DNA of 64,000 nt, from positions 6,323,409 to 6,387,408 of the forward strand of contig NC_085138.1 of the NCBI RefSeq assembly GCF_035046485.1, written 5' to 3'. Origin of the DNA: Aedes albopictus (lineage: Eukaryota > Arthropoda > Insecta > Diptera > Culicidae). The notes under the pieces were generated by a model. That model searched no databases, had not been told where the DNA came from, and saw only the letters and a program-made list of their open reading frames with translations. This document shows, piece after piece, positions 1-12,289 of this stretch; position 1 is the first letter of the stretch, and each line of letters begins with the position of its first letter. Made by a program: the position numbers and the translations under genes.

Positions 1-900
1 TTCGGCATCTTTTCTGGAAACTTCTCCAGCAATTATTTTCGGAACTGATTAAGGTCAGTGCTCACCAAACTACGGCCCGTGGGTCACTTGCGGCCCTCAA
101 GAAGGTTTTGTGCAACTCGCGAATTGATTCTAAAATTCATAGTACATAAATAATTCAAGGCTTATTCGCATCTGAAAAACCCTGATTTTTTTTTTCATAT
201 TTACTCACTTTTATAAATTTTCTCAGAATCCACAATTTTATGACGGTTTTTGAAAGTTTACCAATCTGTATTTTCTTTTTAAATAGTCAGAGATATATTG
301 CAAACTGTTCTTGATATTGGTATTTGTTTTTCATGTTTTGAATGCTGATTCAAAAATATTCAAAACTGTAATTAGTTCAGAATAGACAATTCTAAAAAAA
401 TATTTTTTTAGGTACTGAATACTTCCCACCACTTGGCTACCAACATAATGAATACACTCTTTTATCACGGATTCTAGATTTCTAGCAGAACTCACCATAA
501 ATAAAATGTTTAAATTCATAAAAAAAACTGAGTAACTTTTATTCTATCTCCTTCGTCAATCCTGGAAAAAATCTTCCGATATTCTTTTGGAAAGGATTCT
601 GAAAATGTGTTTGTGAGGGGTTTCTTCAAAATAGAATTAATAGTATTTGACGATGTATTCAGCAATTTTACAAAAAAAAGAATCAGTTCATAAATAATTC
701 TAAGACTTGTACCCACATTTTTTGAGAATGTTTCAGAAACTTTTCTGGAGATTTTTTCCCAAACAATCTTCCAGAGATTCTTTAAGAAAATTATCCAGGG
801 CTTCCTTCAAATTTTTCCAGGAGTTTTTTCTACGTTTTTCTGTATTTTTGGTGGTCCATAACATAAAAACGGTAGAATATTATGAAGAATATTTTTACTG
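1..900. other. No gene recognised; AT-rich sequence
   Basis: This stretch is AT-rich with scattered T runs and no recognisable gene. A small GC-rich patch near 73-105 has an inverted look (GGCCCGTGGG and TTGCGGCCC) and may be the end of a mobile element. The short open frames here have no recognisable domain. From about 720 onward the sequence already resembles the degenerate TTCC/CAGG-rich repeats seen further right. Confidence 0.5.
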
Positions 901-1790
901 GATATCCTAGGTCATCCAAACTATTCTTGAGTTTAGATCCTTAAGTCTATTGGTGTAATGGTAACGTATTTCCTTATATAAAGCTACGATTTGTAATCTA
1001 TCATGTCCAGTAATTCTTCTGAAAGGTTAATAGACAATATCAGATCAGTCGGGATATTCTAGGTCATCCAAACTGCTCTTGAGTTTACATCCTGAAGTCT
1101 ACGGGTGTAACGATAACTTCTTTCATTATACAAAGCTACGCTTTGTAATCTATCATGTCCAGTAAGTCTTCTGAAAGATTAATAGACAATATCAGATCAG
1201 TCGGGTTATCCTAGGTCATCCAAACTGTTCTTGAATATAGATCCCAAAGTCAATGGATGTAACGGTTACTTCTTTCAGTATACAAAACTACGATTTGTAA
1301 TCTATTATGTCCAGTTAGTCTTCTGAAAGGCTAATAGACAATATCAGATCAGTCGGCATATCCCAGGTCATCCAAACTGTTTTTGAGTTTAGTTCCTAAA
1401 ATCTACGGGTGTAACGATAATTTCTTTCATCATACAAAGCTACGATTTGTAATCTCTCATGCCCAGTATGTCTTCTGAAAGTTCAATAGACAGTATCAGA
1501 TCAGTCAGGATATCCTAGGACATCCAAACTGTTCTTGAATATAGATCCCAAAGTCAATGGATGTAACGGTTACTTCTTTCAGTATACAAAACTACGATTT
1601 GTAAGCTATTATGTCCAGTAAGTCTTCTGCAAATTAAATAGACAGTATCAGATCTGTTGGGATATCCTAGGTCATCCAAACAGTTCTTGAGATTACACTC
1701 TAAAGTCTACGGGTCTACGATTTGCAATCTATCATGTCCAATAAATCTTCTGAATATTCAATGGACATCATAAGATCAGCCGGGGCCATC
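901..1790 (+). repeat. 152-bp tandem satellite, about six units
   Basis: The motif GATATCCTAGGTCATCCAAA recurs at 901, 1053, 1205, 1357, 1509 and 1661, so the period is exactly 152 bp. Each unit also carries a block near ACGATTTGTAATCTATCATG and ends in ATCAGATCAGTCGG. A seventh, shortened unit ends near 1790 and has lost part of its middle. There is no coding potential. The left half of the unit is clearly related to the 144-bp satellite at 41777-42968. Confidence 0.95.
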
Positions 1791-2109
1791 CAAACTATTA
1801 TGATGTTCAAGCATCTACAGTAATTGAAGTTTCTTTTTTGGCTATATAGAGTTATGTTGCATAATCTATTATACTTACTGGAGCTCACAGACTACAACCA
1901 GAGACTACGGCATAGCTAAATTATCAAAAAATATTGTGTAACATTACTATCTGAAACGAAATCGCCTCATGTCACATTTGTTGATTTTATCAACTAAGCT
2001 TCATAACAGTAAGGAAGCCCATAATATCCCAAAAAGAAATATAACAACGCTCATTTTTTATCCAACTTCTTTGGTAAGTACCTTGGATTATGTAACACTA
2101 CATAACGTA
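1791..2109. other. AT-rich spacer between the two satellite blocks
   Basis: No gene and no clear repeat are visible. The sequence lies between the direct satellite array on the left and its diverged inverted copies on the right, and may be fully decayed satellite. Confidence 0.4.
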
Positions 2110-2770
2110 GTGTCATAAGCTATTATCACAAGTGTAGACCTGAAGGTTTGGTCTCCGGAGTAGTGTTGTTGATCTGGAATATCTCAAAACTATCTTGAAA
2201 TGACTCATTACATATTACAGTTTAAAGTTTGTAGTGAGAATAACTACTTTCACTATCAAGAGCTGAACTTCAGGATAGTTTGGACGACCCTCAATGTCCC
2301 AAAGGTTCATAATAATATATAGTAGACTTCAGGTTGGTCCACTCACCGCGATTGATTATGAAACGTTACTCAGTATGTAAGATATAGCTGATTACGAGTG
2401 TAGACCTGAAGTTCTGAACTCCAATATAGTTTGGTTGGCCTGCAACATTCCCATAGTGTCTTTAAATGGCATTTGAGATTTCAAGAGCTTCACGGATCTC
2501 AGCAGATTATGCTATGCTATTATTTATATTGAAAACACATAAAGTGTTTCTTGTAGATTTGAAGGACCTCATTATAGAACAGTTTGGACGATCTTGAATG
2601 TCCCAAAGGTTTATAATAAACAAGTAGACTTCAGATTGGTCCAGTAACTACGGATAAATATGCAACGTTACTCAGTTTAGCAGATACGGCTGTTGTTACG
2701 ATTGTAGACCTGAAGTTCTGAACTCCAAGGTAGTTTGGCTGACCTGGAATATCCTTATAGTGAATCCTTT
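2110..2770 (-). repeat. Diverged inverted copies of the 152-bp satellite
   Basis: AGTTTGG followed by GACC-like sequence recurs at 2277, 2428, 2581 and 2732, with spacings of 151, 153 and 151 bp. Each copy is preceded by a variant of GTAGACCTGAAGTTCTGAAC. These blocks are the reverse complement of the 901-1790 unit (its CCAAACT, GAGTTTAGATC and GTCTAC portions). An older block with the same lead-in lies near 2130-2200 but is out of register. Orientation is therefore opposite to the array at 901-1790. Confidence 0.75.
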
Positions 2771-5554
2771 TTTTATTTTGTTTTCTTACTGTTGCTTCTG
2801 AACTTCACCAGGAATTACTTTAGAAGTTCTTCTTAGCATTCGTTTAATAAATTCGTCGTAAATTGTTCCAACGATTCCATCAGAATTTTCTACAGGGATT
2901 TATTTAGAAAGTATTTCAAGGATTCTTTAATGAATTTTAGTGATTTCTTAAGATTTTTTTAGTTATTCTTTCAAAAATTCGTTCAGATATTCCTTCAGTC
3001 TACCAGAGATTTGAGCTGCAATTGCTGTAGGAATTCCATTGAAAATTCCCACATGAATTTGTCCAGAAATTTCTTCAAGGATTAACCCCGAAAACCCTTC
3101 AGGCATTCCTTCAAAGATTGTTGCATTACTTACTACTTTCAGAAATTCCTGCAGGAGTTCATTCAGACATCCTTTGGGATTTTTTCCGAATCTTCCTTCA
3201 TGTATTACCCCAGAAATTTATGCGGTATTTCCTCGAACGATATCTGCAATATTTCCTCCACGGATGCTTTAAGACAATTTTATTTTCAAAAATATTTCAA
3301 AGGAATTTCTATGGAAACACTTTAAGAAATCTCTCAAAAAAAAAAAAGAAAAAAGTCCACAGATTTCTCCAAGGTATTCAACTTTTGGAAAACTTCCAAG
3401 GCTTTTATATTCAAAGATTTCTCGCAAATTTTTCTAGATTTTTCTAGGAATTCCACCAAGGATTTCCCAAAAACTTTCTCCACCAAGTTCTTAAGAAATT
3501 CTTCCTAGAACTCCTTCATGAATTTTCCTGGTAATTCCTCTGATGTCTTTGCAGAGATTCAATCAAAAGTGCTTCCTTAGATTTCTAATGGGATTCTTTT
3601 GAAAATTCCTTCAGAAAATTCCTCTAGGGTTTCTTTTAGAAATTCCTGCTGGGATTCCTTATGAAATTCCTTTGAGAAGGTTTGTTTTTCTCCAGAGATT
3701 ACATCAAAATTTGATGGGTTTCTTTAGCATTTTCTGCACGAGATTTCTTTAAAAGTTCTTCAGAAGAGTTTTAAAGAAATTATTTTAAAAAAAATCTTTA
3801 CAAATCCTACAGGGATTGCTTCGGAAACTCTTCCCAGGGTTTTTTCCAAGAATTTTTTGAGAATTTTTTTCAGGGATTCCTGCAGAAATTTCTACAAGTA
3901 TTTTTTGTAGTGATTGCTTTTGCAGTTCCTTCAGAAGTATCTCCTGGGATGTCTTTAGAGATCCCTGCAGAATTTGTTCAAATAACATTCCTGTTTTTTT
4001 AGAAGTTCTTCCAGACATTGCACAACATACTGAAGAGTTCATCAATTCTTAAAAAAAAAAGGCACCTGGATATACCTTTAGATATTTTGAGAAGAAATTA
4101 TTAGATATTTTTTGGAGGAATACCCGAACAAAAATTCCTAAAGCAATTTCTTTAATTAGCACTTAATCAATTTCTGCATGAATGCCTAGGTTAATGTCTA
4201 GGGTCTAGGATAATACCTGAAAAAAAAAACACCAGAGGATTCCTTGTCCTGAAAAAAATAATCTTGAGGTACTTCTGGAGAAGCTCCGAAAGTAATTCCA
4301 AGAAAAAAATATTACAAAAATATCTGGAAGTATTTCTAGAAAACCCGTAGAGAAGTTTCTTTTAAAAAAATGTCCTCAGAAATCGCAGACAAAAATACTG
4401 GTGGATTTTTTGAAGAAATTCCTCAACATATGTCCGAAATTTCCCTGGATGATTTTTTGCAGGAATTTTTGGAAAAACTGCTGGACATACATATTAAGAA
4501 GTTCTCAGAAAAAAATCTTTTGCAATTTCTGAAGGGATATCCTGGAGGATTTTTTAGAGAACCACTAAAGTAATAATGGAATCTTTGAATTATTACCTTG
4601 AAAAAGTGGAAATGCCCAGGAAAAATCTTTTAAAATGCTAATGAATAGATTCTGGAGTAATATCTACAGCGATTACTAAGAGAATCTTTGAAAAAAAAAA
4701 ATCTGAAAAATCCCTGAATATGTCCATTGCCTCGAGGAATGCCTGAAGGAACTATTAGAAGAACTTCCCTGGAGGAACTTACAGAAGAATCTTTTGAGAA
4801 ATTCCAGGGGAATTTCAAAATGAATGCTCCCTGAATACATGAAGTAACCTGTAAAAAAGCTTTGAATTTGGAAAGTTTTCGGAAAAAAAAATCTGAATTC
4901 AATGAGGAAAACCTTAGAGAAATTTCTGAACGGGTCTCCAAATCCTTGTGCAAAAAAATCTCCCAGAATTGCGTCGTTAAAAAAAACGGTTGGAAGGATT
5001 CTTGGGGAAATTGAAAGAATAATTTTCTGGGAAACCCCCTTAGAAAAACAACTGGCAAAAACTTTGACTATTTTCTGGAGCAATACCTTCTGGAACGTTT
5101 GAAGAAATACATGAAAGAATACAAGCATAACCTTATGTAGCATAAGCAACTGTCCTTGAAGGAATTTTCTATAAGAATCCCAGGAGAAATTTCGAAAATA
5201 AATTTCAGAATAAACCCGTGGACCAGTTTGACGATTTTTTTTTGAAAAATTCCTTGTTAAACTCCTGAAAAAGTTTCAGGGAAAATTCTCGGCGATATTT
5301 CTGAAATATCTCTGGAGTATTCGTTGGAGAAATTTTCAAAGAAATTCATGGACAGGGATGCATTCTGAAGAAACTCACAGAGAAATCTTCAGATGAATTC
5401 TTGCTTAAATCATTCTCAAAAATACAGCGAGAGTCTTCTTTCTGTAAACGTTTCAGAATTTTTTTGATAAATCCTGAAAGATTTCCCTAAAAAAGTCTTG
5501 TTTAAATTTAAAAAGAATCTTCTTTAAATTTCTCCCGGAGTTCTTTTGTGTTTC
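2771..5554. repeat. Degenerate 12-bp-type array (TTCC..CAGG repeats)
   Basis: The stretch consists of short degenerate words such as GAAATTCCTTCAGG, GGATTTCTCCAG and, from about 4100, the complementary form (TGGAGGAATT, CTGAAGAAAT). This is an eroded version of the unit GGAATTCCTCCA seen at 20.4-25.4 kb. Several open frames of 60-157 codons cross it on both strands. They are Phe/Ser/Leu-rich or Lys/Glu-rich, overlap each other, and have no recognisable domain, so I do not call them genes. Confidence 0.8.
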
Positions 5555-5557
5555 TTA

Positions 5558-5732
5558 GGGGCTGTCCATAAACCACGTGGTCATTTTTTGGGACTATTCA
5601 ACCCACCCCCCACCCAACCCGCGTGGTCATTAGTCCATACAAAATTTTTTATTTGTCCATACAAAATGGTCATTGGCCGAACCCCCCCCCACCCCCCCCC
5701 CCCCAATGACCACGTGGTTTATGGACAGCCCC
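5558..5732. mobile_element. Foldback MITE with GGGGCTGTCCATAAACC termini
   Basis: The element starts GGGGCTGTCCATAAACCACG and ends with the inverse, giving terminal inverted repeats of about 27 bp. It is flanked by TTA on both sides (5555-5557 and 5733-5735), an apparent 3-bp target duplication. The interior holds repeated GTCCATACAAAA words and a long C run. A second copy lies at 18238-18396. It encodes no protein. The superfamily is uncertain; a 3-bp duplication would fit PIF/Harbinger. Confidence 0.88.
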
Positions 5733-5735
5733 TTA

Positions 5736-7560
5736 GCTGGATTTTTCCCCAAGAATTTTTGCGTAAATTTCTCAGAGATACCCAAAATTCGACTTTAAAA
5801 ATCTGTCAGGATTTACGCAAGTCCTATTTGACAAATAGTTATTAAGGGATTTCGTCAGTTGTTCTTCTATGGGTATCTACTGGAGTTCATCACGGAATTT
5901 CTTCGGAAATTCCACTGGTAGTTAGTCATGGGTTTTCTCCTAGGATTCCATAAAAATCCAAGAAAAATTCTTGAAATTCTGTGACCTTGGAAGATTTCCG
6001 AAGTTCCTTCCGGAATATTTTCTAGTGTTCCTCCTGCGCTGGAATTTTCACCAGAGTTCTCTTGGAATTTCTCAACTTCTTACTGGATTTTTTATAATAG
6101 TTAATGTCAGAAAGTTATCCCAAGATTTCTTCCAGAGAATTTTTCGCCATTTTTTTCCAAAGTTTATCGCTTAATCCCTCCGGGTTCTCTTTCCAGAATT
6201 GCCTTTTAGGTTCTTTCAGAGGATTTCTCGCGTATTTTTCCAGAGGTTTTTTCAGTGGTCTTTCCATAGGTTCTCTCGGATTTTCTGCGGGCAAGCTTTT
6301 CTTCAAAATTTTTTTAGTTTCTTAGAGATTTTTAAGAAATTTCTCCCAGGGTCTCTCCAAAAAAGGTACCGCGGGATTTTTTCCAGGAATTTTTCACGCA
6401 TTTTACTCCAAGATTACACCTGGGATTTTATCGGTTTCTCTCGGGATTTTCTCCTGGGATTTGTTTTAGAGCCTTTCCCAGATTTTTCTTCAGAACTTTC
6501 TCAAAATGTTCCTCGTGGGATCTCTCCTAAAACCCACAGTTCTTCTCGGATTAATTTTGAAGTTTTCCATGCGTTTGATTCCGCAATGCCTCATGGCAAA
6601 CGAGAAGATTTTCACCTTTTCTGGATATCTACTGGAGTTCAGCAGGGATTTTTTTCCAGATGATCATCTGGAAGTCTGCCATAAGCTTCCTGTTAGGATA
6701 TATTCAAAAAAAAAATCTGAAATTCTGTGACCTCGATCGGGTATCCGGTATCCGTAGTTCCTTTCGAAATTTTTCCAAGTTTTCCTCTTGCGATTTCTAC
6801 CAGAGTCGTTTTGAAAATTGTCAGCTTTTGCCTGGGATTTTTCAAGTTAAATCAGAAAGTTATCCCGAGATTTTTTCCAGCGGATTTTTCAGATTTTCTT
6901 CCAAAGTTCTTCGCTGAATCATTTCGGGAACTCATTCCAGAATTGCTTCCGGGTTTCTCTCAGAGGATTATTCGGTATTTCTTCAAAGTTTTTGATCTTC
7001 CCAAAGCTTCCCTCGGGATTTCCGCTGGCATTGTTGCTCGATGTTCTTAAATATTCTCTAAGTTTCTTATTTATTTTAAAGAATTTTCTGCCAGAGTTTG
7101 AAGACACTTCTGGATTGTTTTTTAATAGGTGTTCCTGGAATTTCTTCCAAAGTCCCTCGTAGGAGTTTTCTGGGAATTCTACTGGGAATTTTTTTTTCGG
7201 GATTCCTTCTGGGATTAATTCCTTGGTATTTCTGGACGTCCAGAGTTTCTGTAAAAATTTCTTCCACAGTAGTTCTTCTCGGATTCTTGAATTTTTGGAG
7301 TTTACCTTGCGATTGCCTTTTGGCAAACGAGAGAATATCCACGGGATTTTTTCTGGGATTTTTCTCCATAAATACTGAAAGGAATAAGGATATGGAGAAC
7401 TTAGATACCCGAAAAAGAATGAAAAAGGGTATGAAGAAAATCATGAAGGAATTTGTGGTGGAAGGTGGTTGGAATTCCAGAAGGAGTTCAGAAGAAATAC
7501 CTGTAAGATTTCCCAAACATATTAAAGGAGAAATTCCGAAAAACAATCATATGGACTCAA
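5736..7560. repeat. Degenerate 12-bp-type array continuing past the MITE
   Basis: Sequence of the same kind as 2771-5554 continues to the right of the MITE, so the MITE most likely inserted into a pre-existing array. Words such as GGATTTTTCCAG and TTCTTCCAGA dominate. Overlapping Phe/Arg-rich open frames (for example 6199-6663 and 7098-7571) are by-products of repeats that contain few stop codons. None has a recognisable domain. Confidence 0.75.
5866..7357 (+). repeat. Tandem duplication of a block of about 740 bp
   Basis: Two diverged copies lie head to tail. GGTATCTACTGGAGTTCA near 5870 matches GATATCTACTGGAGTTCA near 6622. GAAATTCTGTGACCT occurs at 5973 and 6719, 746 bp apart. CAGAAAGTTATCCC recurs with the same offset. 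TGGCAAACGAGA occurs at 6595 and 7321, 726 bp apart. The copies differ by many substitutions and small indels, so the duplication is old. Confidence 0.8.
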
Positions 7561-8100
7561 ATAACACTTAGAAATCTTACTAATCCCATGAAACAGTTCT
7601 CGAAAACGATTACAAAACCTATATAATACCAATGAGGTTTTATGACAGTTCTTAAAACCTCTTCAAAACTTATAGGACTTTAACTTGTTAGCACAGGAGA
7701 ATCTTCACAACAAATCTTGTATTAAAATCCATGAAGAATGTCGCAAGGAGTTTAGGATGGAATTCCATGTAATGATGCTGTCTACTGTTTGTGTACATGA
7801 AACTGATCGGGAGACTCAAGCTATTTCGTGTTGAATGTATTGTGTGATTCACACTTTTTACATTCCTCCTTAAACTTGATATTGTCAAAAATATATGACT
7901 AATTGGAACTCTAATGGAACTTAGGAGTCTCAGAAGATTTTTCAATTGAAAACTCCTCCTATAACTCTGAATAATTCTCAGCACTAGAGTAAATTATTTC
8001 AGGAATTCCACAATTATCTGAAACCACCCTAAAATTCTCCGTGAAGCTCAAATTGTTTTGAAACAGATGAACTTGTACCACATTAATACCTGTGAGTGCC
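7561..8100. other. No gene recognised
   Basis: This is low-repeat AT-rich sequence between the 5.7-7.6 kb array and the TAATTA-rich island. A 98-codon minus-strand open frame (7688-7984) has no recognisable motif and ordinary intergenic composition, so I do not support it as a gene. Confidence 0.4.
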
Positions 8101-9380
8101 CATTAATTAGCACTCATTATGGCTAATTAGAATCGTTCCATTATCCCCAAATAGGGTACACCGTACTGCATCGAACTTCGGACAGCTTCCAGTTTCTTCT
8201 CAAGTTGCCCAATCTGCAGCCCCGAAAAAAGAGACTGGTTCTGGTTTAGAAATGTTTTGCCCTGCTTCCGAATCAACACGGTTAACTCCATTTCGTAACG
8301 GAACGCACAATCCCTGCTTCGTACTGGGAAGATTCCTTTCGGTAGCTTCCTCGAACATTCTGACAGCAACTCCCTTTCAGCCTTCTAAATGAAATCCGCA
8401 CTTTTCCAGCAGCTAATTAATTAGCTCGTTTTAACCTCTACCCCAATCCAATCGTCTATCAAAGGAGGCGGCCACATCAGTTGGGTTCGAGTTCCCTTCG
8501 TATCGCAACGCCTACTTGTTCAATCGTCTATCCACGGCGTGCCTCGAGAATGGGTGTCCTAATAACACTGTATTGTAACATTACAATACGGTTTATTGTT
8601 GCTACCATACAATGTACAATCATTCAACGATACACTTTATGGTTGTGAACGATACGATGTATGGTATATTAACATTGTATATATTTTTATTGTTTTAATA
8701 TAATTTGATATTTCTATTCAATAGAATGGTTTGTTAAGTTATCATACAACAATCAAATTTATTATTGGGAAACAAATGTGTTGTAGTGTTATGGTTATGC
8801 AATTTTTATCCGGGTTGAGAACAATCTCCGCACCTGACCTCCGGAATGACACAGTCTCAGTGAGGGAAGGGAAGGAGCTAAACGCGAACCCGAGCTAATT
8901 GAAAACTGATTACAGCAGCAGCATGGAGGGGATAGAAACGCCCCCATCATCAACAACGTGGCGGCGGTCGGTGGCAGCGCGTGTTTGTACCTTAACTCGT
9001 GTCACACGTCAAATACGAAAGCGGCTCACTTTGCGCTCCTTAATTAGCGCCTTCATTGTGATAATTGGCTCCCCGCTTTAGCCTGTGACCTGAGCTGAGA
9101 GGGTGGTAGGTAGGTACGTAGGTAGATGACTGACTGTTGTTTTCTCGCGTGGGTGTGTGAGTAAGTCGGTATGTACGGCTTTGTGGTGGAAAACAAGGTC
9201 CTCTAATTAAATTTTTACCTCAGAACGGAAGTTGTCTGACAAGCTTTCGCAGAGCTGTGGTGGAGGAGTCATTTAATGGCGACGGGTAATTAGATGAGCC
9301 TCCAGTTTTCCAAGTGGTGAACAACGAGTGGTGATGATTATTAGGACAAATTTTTAGATAGCACCTACAACATAGAAAAA
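8101..9380. promoter_or_regulatory. Low-repeat island rich in TAATTA homeodomain-type motifs
   Basis: This interval is more GC-balanced than its surroundings and mostly free of recognisable repeats, apart from 8545-8818. It carries at least seven TAATTA, CTAATTA or ATAATTG cores: near 8105 and 8122-8132, the doubled core near 8410, and near 8895, 9040, 9058, 9204 and 9288. That clustering fits a cis-regulatory or conserved non-coding element. It is an inference from motif density. An 80-codon minus-strand open frame at 8127-8369 begins at a non-ATG codon and is not supported as a gene. Confidence 0.3.
8545..8818. repeat. AT-rich mobile-element-like remnant
   Basis: The block is rich in alternating TAACA/TGTTA and CATACAA/TTGTATG words and ends in TTTTTATCCGGGTT. 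Reversed, that end reads AACCCGGATAAAAA followed by ATAACCATAACA words, which resembles the ends of the CCCGA-type MITEs elsewhere in the window. No matching left terminus is visible, so it is probably truncated. Confidence 0.35.
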
Positions 9381-9589
9381 GATTGATTTTGAGTAAAATT
9401 TCTTCGAGGGTTTCAAAAACACATCAGCTGAGAAAATTTCATCAGAATGTTTTTTCTTCGTATTGATGGAAATAACACCAGTTTAATAATTAAAACTAAC
9501 TGTTGAATTGATCATATTTTTTGGATATTTTACTATGCAATAATATTTGAGGGTTACGGTCGAATTTACGAGTTATAGTGGAAAATCTG

Positions 9590-10290
9590 AATCTCAAGAG
9601 CAATTTCTGATGGCATTCGTGAAAAAAAAATGCCGAAAGTATCTTCGGAAAGATTTCCGAAAGGATCCATGAGGGAATATCTGAGGAAGTTTATGGACGG
9701 ATTTCTAGGGGAATCCTTGCATCTTCTTATGGAATCTATGATGGAGTTTATATGGGAAGTTTTGAAAAAAAAATTGAAGAAATTTTTGGATCATTTTGCA
9801 AAGCAATCCATATTGCTTAAGAACCCCTGAAGAGATTTTTTGATGATTACGTGTAAAATTCCCAGAAAGAATCCCTGAAATATTTTTTAAAGTATCCTCG
9901 GAGGGAATCCACGGCCGATTTTGTAATGGAAAATTTGGAAGAATTTCTACAGAAATGACCTCTGAAGAAATCTCTGGCATACTTTTTGAAAGCATTTCGG
10001 GAGAAATTTCTGAAAATAATCCATAAAAGATCCTCTACAATTTTTTTTTGAAAATTTTTTAGATTATTTCCTTATAGGATTTCTGAAGAAATTTCCTGAC
10101 AACTGCTGAGAAAATTTGTATAGGAATCTATAGATTTCTGGAGGAATTGCTGCAGGATTTTTTGGAAAATTTTCTAAAAAAAAAACCGATAGAATCCTGA
10201 AGGAATCTCTTAAGATTTACTCTCAAAGAATCACTGTAGAAAGTTTCTGCAGATATCCCTGAAAGAATTTTGTAAAACAGCGGTGAGATT
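9590..10290. repeat. Degenerate 12-bp-type array, mostly TGGAGGAATT orientation
   Basis: Words such as GGAAGTTTTTGG, CTGAAGAAATT and GGAATCCCTGAA dominate, the complementary orientation to 2771-3960. Open frames of 66 and 96 codons are repeat by-products. There is no unique sequence of note. Confidence 0.7.
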
Positions 10291-11291
10291 TTTTATTGAT
10301 ACATCTGAGGGTATTAAAATTATGAAAACATAATCACATAGGCGGTTTTGTTACCCCCATAAGATTATAAGAAATATTCCCAGTTTCATGAGGGTGCATT
10401 TTTCAGGGCGCCCGAACAATTAGAATATTCACAAGCTGTGGTACCATCGAGGTTGCTCCAAATAACTCACAGGGTAACCAGCTCCTAAGATAAAAAATAC
10501 GCTTGTCTGATAAAGTTTGCTTATCCATTTTTTATTTAGGCGTAGTTTTGATTTACAATTGTTTTCGCGCTCACACAAACGTAAAAAGTAAACATCTTAA
10601 AAATTTAGAAATTTCTTGCTAGAGGAAGTAGGGTAACATCGATTGAAAATTTTGTACTGCTGATGATACGAAAACTGCACAACTCTTGAGATTAATTTTA
10701 AGAAATTGCTGTTACGAAATAAGTTTTGCTGGCAAATCGACCACAAATATCAAAGTCACACCATAGTTACAAGAACGAGAAGGATGTCCTTAACAGTTTA
10801 ACATTGTTTAAAATCACATTTTCTTTGAAATTTCATTTGAAAAAAATAATTTTTTTACTAACTATTATTATGCATCTATGATCCAATCGTTGAACACTGG
10901 CATAACCTACGATGTTAGCATGGCACAAATCTAAAGATCAGAATGTCGGATTGTCTTGAAAATTTGTTCGATTGGTCGATCTATTTTTAAACTCCTCAAA
11001 CTGTAATTCGGTTTTTCAGATATGTTGTTTCAAAAATTCGAGGAGTGGCTTCGTCATCATATCTTTCTCTTCAGAAGATCCACAATATATATTTCTAATG
11101 TTTTTTTTTATCTTTATTATCGAGTTTTTCAGCCTATGAATTTCCTAATGTATTTACCCAGAAATTTCTTCGGGATTTCTTTTTCTCCGTCTTGCAGACG
11201 TTTTTCTAGATGATCCTCAAAATAAAAAAAAATCGAATAAACGTTTCCCTCAGGTTTTTCCACAATATACTCAAATCACTTCTTATTACAG
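10291..11291. other. No gene recognised
   Basis: AT-rich, mostly single-copy-looking sequence lies between an array and the SINE. I see no open frame with a recognisable domain and no clear terminal inverted repeats. The part near 11130-11280 again resembles degenerate TTTCTCC/CAGG array sequence. Confidence 0.4.
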
Positions 11292-11473
11292 TGTGGAGCG
11301 GACCTGGTGTGGTGGTTAGAACACTTGACTATCACGCCGAGGACCTGGAATCGAATCCCACTCCCAACATACTCACAAAAAGTGGGTTCTTTCTTCGGAA
11401 GGGAAGTAAAACGTGGGTCCCGAGATGAACTAGCCTAGGGTTAAAAATTTCGTTAATACAGACAAAAAAAAAA
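11292..11473 (+). mobile_element. tRNA-derived SINE, Feilai-like
   Basis: The element begins GGAGCGGACCTGGTGTGGTG, which contains a pol III A-box (TGGTGTGGTGG). A B-box follows about 50 bp downstream (GGAATCGAATCCC). The body then includes GTGGGTTCTTTC and ACGTGGGTCCCGAGATG, and the 3' end is an A-rich tail (GACAAAAAAAAA). That order is the hallmark of a tRNA-related SINE. Feilai is the well-known family of this type in Aedes, but the family name is from memory and not searched. It would be pol III transcribed and mobilised by a partner LINE. Confidence 0.85.
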
Positions 11474-12289
11474 CCAGATTAATCCACCTAGTGGTGATAG
11501 TGTCTTTCTCGTCGAATATGTACTCATAAACATTCCGTCGACGTTAGCCAAAATGTTTCTGAATCCTGTGAACACTTTATATAGAAAAGCAACAATTTTC
11601 ATACAGCCATCATCAATATGGGAAACTTATTGATGGTACATATTTCTATGTTATGTTCAACAGCAAAACAGCTGAAAAATATTAGACCTCTCACTTGACT
11701 GCTTGATCACCTTAACCCTAGTCGTGGTCATTTTGACCCCATTCCATGCACTACGGCAGAGGGGTGAGCGTCAGCAATGCATGAAGAAGGTTATCTTTGT
11801 TCACAATCACAGATCACTTTGTGATCTTCGCCAATGTTCAGCACACTTATTCTATATTATCTTATCATTGGTAACACGATTCATGTAAAATTCATGTAAA
11901 ATTACGAGAAAAATGCAGAAATAGTGAATTTTCCATTCAAATTTCAATCGCAAGGAGAAGAGCGAGGGCTCAACCAGCCGCACCCTAATTGTGAGCAGTA
12001 ATTTTAGAAGTAAAATGAGAGTGAAGATTGAAAAAACTTTATTCGGTGTTGATGCGATTAAATTATAATTTGTCCATAAAACGTTGATTTACACCGCAGG
12101 AATCTAAAATGGTGTGATTTGAAGAAATCGCTTTGGTCCGATTTTGTTCTCTTGCATATCTGAAGACTTTGACCATTTCTTCACTTATAATCTCACCCGA
12201 GACCTAACGTTTACAGGCTATCAAAAAAGCCACGATTTGATATATCGCTTTGACATTTATTTTGTTCATTATTGTAATTCTGCTATTTG

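Noticed and set aside
901..1790. A CRISPR array, suggested by regular spacing
   Set aside because: The whole 152-bp unit repeats without unique spacers and the genome is eukaryotic; it is a satellite.
6199..6663. A 154-codon Phe/Arg-rich frame at 6.2-6.7 kb
   Set aside because: It lies inside a diverged tandem duplication of array-like sequence. The second copy does not preserve the frame and no domain is visible.
8127..8369. An 80-codon minus-strand frame in the low-repeat island
   Set aside because: It begins at a non-ATG codon and has no recognisable domain. Its length is within chance expectation for this composition.
11703..11888. A TTAA-type MITE start near 11711 (CTTAACCCTAG)
   Set aside because: No matching inverse end with TTAA was found downstream.
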